25,925 nucleotides of DNA from Patescibacteria group bacterium UBA3291 (GCA_002361595.1 DETJ01000053.1:1-25925), one strand, 5' to 3'. Numbered from the stretch's first letter, positions 9,407-19,913 are shown. Numbers and translations are program-made. The notes: generated from the letters alone by a model not told the origin.

Positions 9407-11302
9407 ATGCCATTCACATGAAAAAAAGTCTGAGTTTGAGTAGGTTTAGAAACTACTAGATGAGAGAAATCTTCTATTCAATATCGATTCCCTTGGACTG
9501 ATAATACATTTTCTGATAAAGCTAATGTAGAAGCTGATAGTTGAGTAGTTGATACAATAGTGGATGCTATTGATTCTCAAGTTACTAAACAATGGGCAGA
9601 ATGAACTATTTGAGGTCAAGTTTATCCAAATTGAATCTGATTTTTCTTAAAAGCTTTATTATGAAATGTTGTCTCTACATGAGAAAACTGAATATATGAA
9701 CATAGATTCACTCTATTAGAATCAAATACTCATCCTACTTTAACAGTTTGAACTTCTACTCCTATTTCTTCTTCATCTTATCCATTAGCCATGATAGAAA
9801 GTATGGATTTTACAGCTGAAGTATGAGGGAAATTTACTGTTTCTATTAATCTAAAATCAAAGAAAGGACAAGTAAAAAATCATACTGTTAGTTACTTAGA
9901 TGAAAATTGATTTGTTGCTAACATGCTAAAGGTATTCTTAGCAGATAATATTCAGTGATTAGATAATGCAGAGAATATCTGTCTTCAATCTATTACTATC
10001 TCTATCAAAAAAGAGATTAAAGATATTGAATGTCTCTCAAGTATAGATCCTATTGATTATATAAACAGCTCATTCTCTATTGAATGAAGTATGGAAATGT
10101 TATTTGAGAATAATACTTATAAAGATTATTTCTTAAATTGAACTCCTAAAGCTTTAAGAGTTTTAGCAGAAGATACTAAACATCCTTATGAAGGAGTAGA
10201 AAACTACCCTACTTTCATGTTAGATTTATCTAAGATAATTATTACAGATTGGACTCCAGCATTTACTATTGATGATGTTACTAAACAATCTATTTCATTT
10301 AAATGACATTATGATTTAAAGACTAAGAAAGCTATAGAAGTTTATCTTAAAAACACTTATCCATCTTATGATTGATGAGAACAGCCAGAGCCTGAGCCAG
10401 TATGAGAAGTTACATTTACCACAGAAGAAAGATGGGTTCCTGAAAATGATAGATATGAATACTTTGTTACAAGAACTCAATGAAATGATACTAAAATAGT
10501 TCATTTCTATCAGAATAATCATCCTACTGCTACAGGTTTAAATTGGGCTATATTTAAAGATAAAACTCAAAACTGAACTACTACTGCAGAAGAAGCTTCA
10601 GTTCAAGTAAACATTCTAACTTGGAATTGGATATTGAACACTAAATTTGATGTTAATCAAGAGAATATGACAGAAGAAAAGTGGAACTTCTTATGGAATT
10701 TTGATGTTAATACTTCTTATATTCATTTCTATATAAAAAGCCTTAACGATTATGATTATCTAGTCTGAAAAGTTGAATTAGAAAATACTGATACTTTATT
10801 AGATGCTTATCCATTTACGATTTCTCATGATAATACATTAATTAAACATGGTTATCAATGAGATGAAGTTATAGCATGATGAACTCCAGCTTCTAATATG
10901 ATTAATTATGTTCACCAATATCAAGATACTATTCTTTATGATAATGAAACTATAGAATATGAAATAAGAGAAATGAATAGATACAACTATTCAATGAATA
11001 AAATTATTTGAGATTCTAATAGTTATCATATTCAAACGAATCATTCAGGAATACAGCAATATCATGTAGTCTCTTATGATAATTGAGAATATGTTATTCA
11101 AGATACAACTCATTGAACCGTAGAAGTAACTACGCAATCTGTATATGAACAAATAGAAACATTATTCTCTGAGTTTAGAGATGCTCATGAATACTGAGAA
11201 TATGATACTTATATTACTATAAGCAACTCTGAATATAACTCAGTAATGTGAGTTATTAATTGAGATACTATTACAGAAGATGTTTATGAATGGACTGATT
11301 AG
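9407..11302 (+). CDS. Major tail tube protein with long C-terminal extension (code 25)
   Basis: A 631-residue protein. The N-terminal ~300 residues fit siphophage tail tube proteins: KKVGVGVGLETTRGEKSSIQ, then WAEGTIGGQVYPNGIGFFLKALLGNVV, a YEHRFTLLESNTHPTLTV segment and a late ESMDFTAEVGGKFTVSINLKSKKG. These proteins polymerise into the tail tube. A Pro/Glu linker (EQPEPEPV) near residue 325 leads to a ~300-residue extension rich in Asn, Tyr and Thr, probably surface decoration on the tail; I recognise no named domain in it. Its position before the prohead protease rather than before the tape measure is unusual. Confidence 0.8.
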
Positions 11303-11333
11303 TCTATAGTTTTAGTTATTTATTATAATTATC

Positions 11334-12092
11334 ATGTTATTAACTGAAGAAAAGATAAATGAATTAAAAAGTCTGATTTCTTCCTTTGATATTAAAGAAG
11401 TTAAACAAGGAAGAAGATTCAGAGTTGTTGCTTCTACAGAAGATTCTGATAGAGCATGAGAAATAATAAAAGCTAATTGATGGGATTATAAGAACTTTAT
11501 GAAAAATCCTGTTATCATTGCTAATCATGTTTATAAGATAGAAAATATCGTAGGTAAAGCCACTTCTATCTATGTAATGGATAATCAGTTAATCATAGAA
11601 TGAGTATTTTCAGAATCTAACCCTTTATGAAAATTATTAGCTGATCTTTATGATGAAGGAATGGTAAAAACTGTTAGTGTTTGATTTATTCCTAAATCAA
11701 GAGATGAATCAAATAAGAGAATTATTACAAGTGCTGAGCTTTTAGAATTATCTTTTGTTGCTGTTCCATGTAATCCTAATGCTCTTTCATTGGATCAGAA
11801 ACAGCTATTAGAAGAAAACTGATTATTAGAAAAATCACCTTCATTTTCAGGTACGAAGAAAGCTGAAAACTCCAGTGATTTGTCTGATGATAATATAGAT
11901 AATTTCTGAGAACTTTCAACATCAAATAAAGAAATACTAAATACACTCAATGATATTAAAGCTCTCTTAGAAATTTTAGTAGATGGCAATACTAAAAAAC
12001 TATCTGATGCTAATATCTTAGCAAAAGAAACTTTACAAAATGTGGCAAGGACTGTTAATCAGTGATTAGCTGCATTCAAGAAAAGCCTATAG
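11334..12092 (+). CDS. Prohead protease, peptidase S78 family (code 25)
   Basis: A 252-residue HK97-type capsid maturation serine protease. It shows FRVVASTEDSDRAGEIIKANGWDYKNF, the catalytic His in IIANHVYK (His65), the catalytic Ser in KTVSVGFIP (Ser115) and the family-typical ELLELSFVAVPCNPNAL. The C-terminal ~80 residues are helical and may act as a scaffold that is removed during maturation. It lies directly before the capsid gene, as usual. Confidence 0.92.
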
Positions 12093-12112
12093 GTTGCAAG
12101 CGGGGCTTTTCT
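12079..12112 (+). terminator. Hairpin between protease and capsid genes
   Basis: AGAAAAGCC (12079-12087) pairs with GGCTTTTCT (12104-12112) over 9 bp, followed by ATGCTTTTTATTT. The 5' arm overlaps the last protease codons. It may attenuate transcription or set relative capsid expression. Confidence 0.6.
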
Positions 12113-12141
12113 ATGCTTTTTATTTATTGTTTATTATAGTA

Positions 12142-13377
12142 ATGACACCAGAACAATTAAACCAAATTGCAGATTTAATTGCTAAATCTCTTGAAGATTG
12201 AGTACCTGAGGCAGTTGATGCTGCAGTTGAAGCAAGGCTTAAAGAGCTTAATTTATCAGAAAATGCTGATATTAAAGAGATTAAATCTCAATTAAAAGAA
12301 TTAGTTGAAAAGGCTAAATTCTGATCTTCTAAAGATGAAGATTTAACTGAAACTAAAGAGCTTTTTGTTAATGCTCTTAAAGGATTAAAAAATTGAGACC
12401 TTTCATGAATCAAGGCCATGAATACAGGTACTGCTCAGGATTGAGGTTACCTTGTTCATCCTGAATTTGAAAAGTGAGTTTTTAGAATCATGTGAGAATA
12501 TGGAATCTGGAAAGATTGTAATGTTCAAAGAATGAAATCTGATACTAAATATTTCACTAAAAGAGTAGATGGAGTTCAAGTATTCTATACAGATCAAGCT
12601 CAAGCTTATCAGGATACAGCTATGACTTATGATAGAGTTCAAATGATTGCTAAAAAAGTTGGTGCAATCCTTTCTTCTACTTATGAATTAATAGAAGATG
12701 AAGCTGATTCTGATGAAATCTGGGCAGCTGCTCAGTTAGAATTTGCAGAAGCTTTTGCTAAGTTCCTTGATACTGAAGTATTATTAGGAACTGGTGATTC
12801 TGCTAATAATTCTGAGATAAAAGGAATCACTAACTTAGATAATGTTAATGTTATCACATTAACAGGAGGCATTAATACTCTTAATCATGATGCTCTAATT
12901 GATGCTACAAGGAAAATTGATTTAAAGTATAAGAGAAATCATAAACCAAAATGGTATATGTCTCAAGATGCTATAGCTATAATTGAGAAGCTTAAAGATT
13001 TAGATTGAAGACCTTTATACAGAACATTAGATAATGGAGAAAAAGGATATCTTTTGGGTTACCCTGTAGAATTAACTGATGTTATGCCTTCATGATCTAT
13101 TGGTTCTGATACTCCATTTATAGTGTTTGGATCATTAAAATTCTTCAATATCTGAATCAAAAGATGATTAACTTTTGAGATGGGATATAAATCATGAGAT
13201 TGGGAAAAAGATATCAAATCTCTTAAAGCATCAGCCAGAGTTTGTTGATTATCATTAGTTGATGAAGCTTTCTCAGTGATTAAAACTGCTTCAGAAACTA
13301 CTAATGAAACTCCTACAGAACCTGCTGTTACTGGAGATGATGATACAGTAAATGATAGTAATGATGCTGGGGATTAA
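12142..13377 (+). CDS. Major capsid protein, HK97 fold (code 25)
   Basis: A 411-residue capsid protein. Residues 1-90 are a helical, charged delta/scaffold-like region (AVDAAVEARLKELNLSENADIKEIKSQLKEL) expected to be cut off by the upstream protease. The mature protein probably begins near KAMNTGTAQDGGYLVHPEFEKG, the usual HK97-family opening. Further family features are YELIEDEADSDEIWAAAQLEFAEAFAKFLDTEVLLGTG (spine helix and beyond) and a late GYPVELTDVMP. The C-terminal tail is Thr/Asp-rich. Confidence 0.93.
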
Positions 13378-13380
13378 TAT

Positions 13381-13402
13381 GAGGGTCTTTTGTCCCTCTT
13401 TT
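13381..13402 (+). terminator. Terminator after the capsid gene
   Basis: GAGGG (13381-13385), loop TCTTTTGT, CCCTC (13394-13398) then TTTT, directly after the capsid stop. The short stem suggests partial termination, which would give more capsid than connector transcript. Confidence 0.6.
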
Positions 13403-13422
13403 AGCTTATAATTATCAATTAA

Positions 13423-13620
13423 ATGAAATATCAAGTTCTCAAATGAAAAATTGAAGGTCATAAAGCATGAGAAATTGTTCATTTAGATGAAAGATTAGGA
13501 AATGCTTATGGTCCAAAATATCTAAAACCTTTGGAAAAACCTTCAATTATAAATCAGATTAAAGATTTTACTAATATCAAAAATAAAGCTTTAAAACCTA
13601 ACAAGAAAGGAAGAAAATAA
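13423..13620 (+). CDS. Small basic protein after capsid, unknown (code 25)
   Basis: A 65-residue protein beginning KYQVLKGKIEGHKAGEIVHLDERLGNAYGPKYLKPL, which resembles small single-domain head proteins placed after the capsid gene, with a Lys-rich tail. TGA glycines at GK and AGE show it is native. It overlaps the next gene (TAATG). A minor head or decoration protein is possible from position. Confidence 0.65.
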
Positions 13621-13937
13621 TGACCAGAGAAGAATTAATAGCTACTTTAAAATCATTACTTTGAGAAAATGATGAAACTAAAATCATTGTGTTTATTAAT
13701 TCTGCTATTGCTTATATTAATTGATATACCTTTCAGAATTACTCTTTGAATGATTTGAATCTGATTCCTTATGATATTTTTATGGTAATTATTGAATTAG
13801 TTAAAGATAAATATCATGAAAGAATTTGAGTAGAATCAGAAAGATTATCAGATTATTCAATTACTTATACTACTAAAGATTTAAGTAATGATGCTAAGAT
13901 TCTTTTAGATAGATATAGGATTATTTATGTTAACTAA
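13620..13937 (+). CDS. Head-tail connector, gp6-like (code 25)
   Basis: A 105-residue, mostly helical protein of the size and position of HK97 gp6-type connectors (LKSLLGENDETKIIVFINSAIAYINGYTF, then a second helical pair ending LLDRYRIIYVN). These form a ring below the portal. It overlaps both neighbours, showing translational coupling in the connector operon. Assignment is from helical pattern, length and context. Confidence 0.6.
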
Positions 13938-14223
13938 CTGCACAGCTGAATTAAAAAGATTGGTTTATGTTAATAATGTGGCAAGAGAAAAAGAAACTAT
14001 TGCTACATATGATTGATATATTACTGCAGTTAGTGAAGAATCTAAATACATGGAGGAATGAAAATTCTGAAAGATTTATAAACTATCAATACAGAAATTA
14101 ACTGAAATTAAAGAAGCAGATGAGATAATTATCAATTCTGTTTCTTATTCAGTTAAATGAGTTGCTTATAGGCATTGCTGATGATTATCTTTAACTACTA
14201 TTATCTTAGAAGAATGACTTTAA
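13927..14223 (+). CDS. Probable head closure protein (code 25)
   Basis: A 98-residue, beta-rich protein between the connector and gp10-like genes, where siphophages carry a head completion or stopper protein. It holds ATYDGYITAVSEESKYMEEGKFGKIYKLSI and six or more TGA glycines. No motif decides the function; the call rests on order and length. Confidence 0.5.
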
Positions 14224-14660
14224 GCATTGAAATTAGATGAGCTGATGAAGTAACCAAAAAATTTAAAAATCTGAGTGAAAAAGACCTTAAAGCTGCTACT
14301 GATAAATGGTTAAAAGAATCAGCCATTCTGATAGAATGAGAAGCTAAAAAAGAAGCTCCTGTAGATAATGGTAATTTAAGAAAAAGCATCAAATCAGCTG
14401 TTTATCCTGATTATGCTGTAGTTTATACCAATATATTTTATGCTCCATTTGTTCACGAATGAACAAAACCACACTTAATCAGACCTGTTAGAAAAAAGGC
14501 TTTATTTTGGATAGATAAGGAATGAATGGGACATTTTGCAGCCCTCGTTCATCATCCTTGATATAAATGAAATCCTTTCTTTACAAGAGCTGCCGAAAAC
14601 AAATCAGAGAGAATTGTTAATAGATTTTATGAGATAATCAACGAATATATCAATGATTAA
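14214..14660 (+). CDS. HK97 gp10-like minor tail / head-tail joining protein (code 25)
   Basis: A 148-residue protein with the family's typical features: IEIRGADEVTKKFKNLSEK, then EAKKEAPVDNGNLRKSI, then YAPFVHEGTKPHLIRP and a C-terminal NPFFTRAAENKSERI. Proteins of this family join the tail to the head. It overlaps the preceding and following genes. Confidence 0.85.
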
Positions 14661-15063
14661 TCAGCTTAGAGAACAAATTTTATCTGAATTAGAAAATATT
14701 GAGTGAATAGCGGAAATTCATGATTGAATTCCTAAGAAATTTTGATGATTCCCTTCAATATTTTTTACTTTTGATAGAATAGAATCTAATGTATCAGATT
14801 CAAATCATCATGAAAGGGTTTATTACTTCACAATTAACTTATTTCAAGAAACTACTACTCTTTGAAACATCCAATCAGAGAAAAATTTATGTGAATTATT
14901 GGATAATGTAATTGATGGTTTTGATAGATCAGACTTATGATGATTAACTACACATATTGAAGCAGTTTGAGGGAATATTCAAGCTGTAGAAACTGATAAT
15001 GGACCTGCTTTACATTGAATAGTGCTTTTATGAATTCATATTCCATTTACTTTATCTATGTAA
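14653..15063 (+). CDS. Probable tail terminator protein (code 25)
   Basis: A 136-residue protein after the gp10-like gene. IAEIHDGIPKKFGGFPSIFFTFDR and ERVYYFTINLFQETTTLGN match the short alpha/beta plan of tail terminator proteins, which cap the finished tail tube. Order supports the call. Confidence 0.6.
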
Positions 15064-15067
15064 TAAC

Positions 15068-16963
15068 ATGTTTAATTGGATAAAAAATATATTCAAAAAA
15101 TCTGCATGAAATTCTAATAATTGGATATCATTTTTAGGATGATTTCTATGAAATACATCTATCAAAGATAATGAATATGTTAAGTTCTTTACAGGTTGGC
15201 AATATGCAGCAATAACTGCTATTGCTGATTCTGTATCATGATTAAATTATAGGTTATGAGATGGTAAAGATAAAGAGATTCATCATGAATATTTAGATTT
15301 TGTTAATCCTGATTTACTCCAAAATATAGCAATTTTCATGAAAATGACATGAACTGCATATGTTTGGAAAATAAAGGCATGAAATAAGGTTATCTGATTA
15401 GATATGTTATTACCACGATGTATTAGCCCTGTTATTGATACTAATTGAAATCTTTTGTATTGGAATTATGCATGAAACTGAAAATCAATCAGATTAGAAA
15501 CTGATGAAGTTATGGTATTTGCTGAGTTTAATCCTTATGAAAGATATCCATACATAACAAGATGATATTCTCCAATTCAAGCCATTGCTATGACCGTTAG
15601 AGGAGAAAAAGAAATAGAAGATTGGAATTATTCATTACTAACAAATGATGTCCCTCCTGGAATGGTTTTGACTACAGATCAAGCATTAACAGAGGAACAA
15701 GTAAAAGCCATAAAATCTAATCGAGAAGCTAATCATACATGAGCTAAAAATGTTTGAAAATTGGCAATATTACCATTCTGAATAAAGCCTAACAATGTTC
15801 AAGCTTCACCAAAAGAAATGGAATTTATAGCTCAGCAAAATTGGGATAGAGATAAAATATTAGCAATTTATAAAGTTCCTAAAGCTATTCTATGAATATG
15901 AGAATGAGTAAATGTAGGTAATGTAAAATCATTCAATCAGATTTATTCTACAAGATGTATCGAACCACTAACTAAAAAGATATCAAGGGTTCTTAACGAT
16001 CAGTTATTCAATTGAATCTGATTATTTGAATTCTTAAATGTATTACCAACTGATGAAGATCAAGTTAGAGAACATTATCTATCATGATGAATTACAAGGA
16101 ATGAATATAGACAAGAACTATGATATAATCCTATTAAATGATGAGATGTATTCTTTGATTGAACCGAAGCAGAAAAACAAGAATCTCCAAAAAAAGAATT
16201 AACAATTGATTTTAAAAGTATTGTAAAATCTAATATTCCATGGAGTGAATGATGGATGATTAAAAGACATAATCAGAAAAATAATAGATATTTAGCATAT
16301 GAAAAAAGACTTAGAGAATGATTTTTGAAGGTGTTTTCTAAGCAAGAAAAAGCCATTATTTCTGAATTTGAGAAGAAATGATTCATATCAGATAAAGCAA
16401 TAAAATTAAAGTTAGATAAAAAATATTATGCTGTTTATCAGCTATTTCTCAAAGATACAGTTGATGATATTATTAAATCAGAATGAGAAAGAGCATCTGA
16501 GGAAATAAATTCTAAATCCCCATTTGAATATGATGAAAAAATGGCAAAAAAAGCCAAAGATATGCTTACTGCTCTTGCTAAAGAAGTTGATTCGGTTACA
16601 GATAGTAACCTTTTGAATGCTATATGAAAAGCTGTAGATGAATGATTATCTCCATGAGAAACTAAAGAAGTTTTACTTTGAGTTTTTGAAGATTTAAAAA
16701 CATCAAGATTAGATAAAATTGTAAGAACTGAATCTATCAGATACGGATCTTTTGCAGAACAAGAAGCACGGATTCAATCATGAGTTGTTAAATATAAACA
16801 ACGATGGACCGCCCTTGATGAAAGAACATGTGAATCATGCTGAAAATTACATTGAAAGAAAATTACTTTAAATGGAAAATTTGCTGAAGATGATTATTGG
16901 GATGTTATATGATCTCCACTTCATCCTAATTGTAGATGTGATATGATACCATGCTTAGAATAA
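15068..16963 (+). CDS. Portal protein fused to a MuF head-morphogenesis domain (code 25)
   Basis: A 631-residue protein. The first ~380 residues are an HK97-type portal (FFTGWQYAAITAIADSVSG, YSPIQAIAMTVRGEKEIEDWNYSLLTNDVPPGMVL, then FLNVLPTDEDQVREHYLSGGITRNEYR), which forms the DNA-entry ring. The C-terminal ~230 residues are a MuF-like domain ending in WTALDERTCESCGKLHGKK and SPLHPNCRCDMIPC, the conserved Cys/His region. Portal-MuF fusions are known. The position downstream of the connectors rather than after terL is unusual. It is followed by a bidirectional hairpin. Confidence 0.9.
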
Positions 16964-16978
16964 GTAAAATAAAAAAAA

Positions 16979-17001
16979 GGAGTCAGGTAAAAACTGACTC
17001 C
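16979..17001 (-). terminator. Terminator shared by cargo gene 2 and the portal gene
   Basis: GGAGTCAG (16979-16986), loop GTAAAAA, CTGACTCC (16994-17001). On the minus strand the stem is followed by eight T, so it is a strong terminator for the M23 lipoprotein gene. On the plus strand the following ATTTCT is weaker. Confidence 0.8.
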
Positions 17002-17042
17002 ATTTCTAGTAGGATAAAACGCCAAATAAAATTATTATCGCA

Positions 17043-18116
17043 TCACTGTGTAACAGGATCTAAATAATGTTTTATTGATGTTTTATTAGATTCATTCGGA
17101 TATTTCCAAACATTCATATGCAAATGTGGCGAACTTGCTCCTGTACTTCCAACTGTTCCGATAGAAGTCTCTCCAGCAATAACCCTGTCTCCATAGGATA
17201 CAGATCTTGATCCTAGATGACCTAAATATACTCTAATCTCATTGCTGCCAAGATATTGTCTAAGAATCACATAATTTCCATATGTTGAAGAATATTTTGA
17301 AGCTACGACAGTTCCATCTACAGGAGAAACTAGTGGAGTACCGTTATCAGCATTTGGAGCAGATGTGCCATCTAGTTTATATAGATTGTAATCTAGTGCA
17401 TATTTTTCATGCAAATATACACTATTATACCATCCATCAATATGACTTCCCTCATTCCATCCATATCCACCTCCGGAGCCATCAGCTTCACCATTAAGCC
17501 ATTTATATGCAATATTGTTCCTATACGTAACATTATTGCTTGGCGATGAACCATCATCAAATGGCCAATATATTTTAATCCAACAATTATCTTGGTTAGA
17601 AACAATATGTGCAGTTACATATGAGATATCAACGTAATTCGGATAAGGAATAGCTGTTTGATATGATGAAGAACCAGATGTAAATATATGGTATTCAACG
17701 GTATATCGGCCTGTTTGAATTAATTTTTTTTCCAGAAACCAGTTGTTAGTCCCAGATTTTTTAGACATAAGAAACTCGTCATCCAAACCATAGGTAGCAC
17801 CATCAGGAGCATGAAAAACGACTCTAATCTTTGTTACAGTTGTTGGCTGATCCGTAGCAAAGAACTTGAAATACGTAGTATCCGGTTTTCCATGGGTACT
17901 CTCTTCATATGGTTGTGTGCCAACAACCTGGATTCCATAATAGGATGTCATGAGAGCCCTGGTTTCAGGGATAGCTTGATCATCAGCCTGAGATTTTTCA
18001 GTCTGATTGACTTCAGGAAGATACTCATCCTGAGAACATGCAGTAAACATGGATGCACATACGATAATTGCAAACATCCCAACGATGGTGAGCATAAAGC
18101 TCTTGAAATTCTTCAT
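17043..18116 (-). CDS. Bacteroidota-type surface lipoprotein with M23 peptidoglycan endopeptidase domain, cargo 2 (standard-code gene)
   Basis: A 357-residue predicted lipoprotein: signal peptide, lipid Cys27 (MFTAC), acidic export signal (SQDEYLPE), Thr-Arg at 52-53, an Ig-like or linker region to about 190, then an M23/LytM metallopeptidase. The zinc site is intact: His236 and Asp242 in HEKYALD, His300 in YLGHLG and His331/His333 in HLHMNV. It should cut peptidoglycan cross-links. It is encoded against the phage operon, uses only GGN glycines and ends with TGA. In code 25 that TGA would be glycine, and the frame would run about 39 more codons through the terminator to a TAG at 16926-16928. 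Confidence 0.9.
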   Translation of the reverse strand: MKNFKSFMLTIVGMFAIIVCASMFTACSQDEYLPEVNQTEKSQADDQAIPETRALMTSYYGIQVVGTQPYEESTHGKPDTTYFKFFATDQPTTVTKIRVVFHAPDGATYGLDDEFLMSKKSGTNNWFLEKKLIQTGRYTVEYHIFTSGSSSYQTAIPYPNYVDISYVTAHIVSNQDNCWIKIYWPFDDGSSPSNNVTYRNNIAYKWLNGEADGSGGGYGWNEGSHIDGWYNSVYLHEKYALDYNLYKLDGTSAPNADNGTPLVSPVDGTVVASKYSSTYGNYVILRQYLGSNEIRVYLGHLGSRSVSYGDRVIAGETSIGTVGSTGASSPHLHMNVWKYPNESNKTSIKHYLDPVTQ

Positions 18117-18290
18117 ATTTATTTTTGCCTTTTTGTTTTTCCAATTTCTTAATAGGGAAGAAATCGAATTTTGTTTAGTAGCCTATTACTACAGTTTTTA
18201 ACGAAGTATCTTTCTTCGGATGTTGAGTAACAAAGTCATCACACTTCGGATTTCACTCTCTTCTAAAGAGAATTATTTTCTATTTTGTTT
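18117..18290 (-). promoter_or_regulatory. Cargo leader copy 2 (reverse orientation), divergent copy showing covariation
   Basis: Read on the minus strand this is the same leader as at 7421 and 22484. Hairpin 1 CGAAGT/ACTTTG keeps pairing by a G-U wobble. Hairpin 2 is CGAAG/CTTCG. Hairpin 3 has changed to TAGTA/TACTA (plus 18187-18191 and 18176-18180) with loop ATAGGC, and the downstream partner has changed to CCTAT (plus 18152-18156), so the pseudoknot still forms. The first hairpin (ATTCTC/GAGAGT) also keeps pairing. An A-rich stretch without Shine-Dalgarno leads to the ATG. Confidence 0.75.
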
Positions 18291-18411
18291 TTTGTTCAGC
18301 GTGTGCTAAAATACTGAAATGGGTTATGAATTCAAGTTGATTTCTTTTTTGTCACAATAATAGAAAAATTTCGTATTACATAGTAGTTTAATTTATTTTT
18401 CTACTATAAAG
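18291..18411. other. Intergenic region between divergent cargo 2 genes
   Basis: About 120 AT-rich bases between the leftward leader and the rightward lipoprotein gene. A promoter for at least one of them must lie here. I see TTGTCA near 18350 but its spacing to TATTAC is too long to be convincing. Confidence 0.3.
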
Positions 18412-19260
18412 ATGAAAAAATTCTGACTTTTAACAACTCTATTAGTAGCTGGATTATTACTTACAGGATGTGATTCAAGTAATTACATTAATGTTATGGA
18501 TGGTGATAAATGTGTTCAATGAGATTGTGATGAACTCCTTAAAGATATGGATGAAGCTGATAAAGATTTTGAAGAAATGGATAAGGATATGGAAGAACTT
18601 AATATCCCAACTTTTGAAGAATTAAACAATGTTGTTGATAAATGTGATGATGGTTTCTATGATTATAATGTTTATCAAAAAGCTTACATCTTACCTTATA
18701 AAGATTGATATATTTGATATCAATTGTGATGACAAGATGGATGGGAATTATATCTTACATATAGAAAATTAGGAGATCCCTGTAATATTATAGCTCAATC
18801 TGATAATATTTTCTGGTGGAATCCATACTATAAAGAATGACAAGAAACATTTCGATGAGCTAGTTATCCCGATAACAAAATATATATAGCTCAATGATTA
18901 TTCTGATGAGTTCCAACTGAAGAAATAGCAAAAGAACTAAATTGTGAACCAGGTAAAAATTTTGAAGATCAAGACCATACTTGTACAGAAGAAGCTGAAA
19001 AATATTTCTATGATTTAATGGTTTGAAATGAAGAAAATGAATACTTTACTCAATGGATGAATAAACTAAAAGAAGATATAGATAATGAAGATTATAAAAC
19101 TTCTAGCTTCTATAGGGAAGAATATGATATATGCAGTCAAAAAGTTGTAGATTTAATGTGAGCTTTACAGCCAAATCAAGATGAAAAATCTAGATGAGAG
19201 CTTCAATTAAAACGAACTGAAAATATGCATAACTGTGTTCTTGAAAATCTTAATAAATAA
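18412..19260 (+). CDS. Lipoprotein of cargo island 2, unknown (code 25)
   Basis: A 282-residue lipoprotein with lipobox LLTGC (Cys20) after a short signal peptide whose own glycine at residue 5 is TGA, so it is a native code-25 gene. No acidic export signal of the Bacteroidota type follows the Cys (DSSNYI). The mature protein has acidic helical segments (KDMDEADKDFEEMDKDMEELN) and about nine further Cys residues that could form disulphides. Family unknown. It would be displayed on the outer face of the monoderm host membrane, which is consistent with superinfection exclusion or a partner-contact role, but neither is shown. Confidence 0.82.
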
Positions 19261-19287
19261 CTTGATAAAAATCATATTAAATAGATT

Positions 19288-19310
19288 AAGCCACTTATGA
19301 GTGGCTTTTT
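19288..19310 (+). terminator. Terminator of the cargo 2 lipoprotein gene
   Basis: AAGCCAC (19288-19294), loop TTATGA, GTGGCTT (19301-19307) then TTT: a standard intrinsic terminator 27 bases after the stop. Confidence 0.85.
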
Positions 19311-19389
19311 CAATTACATTATAAGTTCGTTTGAAAAATAATTAAAGAATATTACAATACATTGTTTAAACTTAAATAAGCTTGTAGAA

Positions 19390-19851
19390 ATGGAATTAAA
19401 TGAAGCAAGAAATAAAGCGATAAATAAATTTAATAAACTTAATCGTAAAGAAATTATATGTCCTGCTATATGATTAAAAGTAAAATTTTCTAATGAATGA
19501 TTTTCTCATATAACATATAAAGATAAAAAACATAGAAGGAAAGAATCTGAACAAATTATTAGATTTCAATGTTTTTTGGATGTAGAAGAAATTATAAAGA
19601 AGTCTTATTTAATGCAAGAATACATGGAGAGAGAAGAAAAAATTAAAGTCAGAGATCATTGAGAAACTAAATATATAACAAAAAATGTAGAGTATATATG
19701 ATTAATATGAATTATAGAACACCATAATGTAAAGAGTAGAACAAAAGTTATTTTAATGAAAGAGGAAGATAAAGATTATGCTGAGTATTTATCTGTTATT
19801 CCTGCATGGAATACAAAATGAGATAGAAACTTTATTTGACCTATTGATTAA
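19390..19851 (+). CDS. Possible PBECR-type nuclease / toxin-like protein (code 25)
   Basis: A 153-residue protein. The stretch VKFSNEGFSHITYKDKKHRRKES, a later RDHGETKYITKN and a C-terminal GLIGIIEHHNVKSRTKVILM resemble the plan of phage-borne barnase/EndoU/colicin-like (PBECR) domains, where a G-x-x-H-I segment and basic residues form the RNase site. Such domains are often fused to MuF proteins; here it stands alone after the portal-MuF gene and cargo 2. The resemblance is from memory of the fold's motif style, not a search. It has its own terminator-bounded unit and lies just before a structured small RNA. Confidence 0.5.
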
Positions 19852-19879
19852 TAAGTCAACAAAAAAAGTCTAATTATAT

Positions 19880-19907
19880 TTGACAATAAAAAGTATTTCA
19901 TTATACT
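19880..19907 (+). promoter_or_regulatory. Sigma70-type promoter of the small RNA
   Basis: TTGACA (19880-19885), 16-base spacer, TATACT (19902-19907). Transcription would start at about 19914, exactly where the long stem of the small RNA begins. This is the best-looking promoter in the window. Confidence 0.7.
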
Positions 19908-19913
19908 AACATT

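Noticed and set aside
12532..13008. Stand-alone 158-residue capsid-like frame
   Set aside because: It is only the TGA-free middle part of the 411-residue capsid gene at 12142-13377.
17282..18152. Plus-strand and alternative minus frames across the M23 gene
   Set aside because: They are shadows of the M23 lipoprotein gene, which has a complete signal peptide, lipobox and zinc-site motifs.
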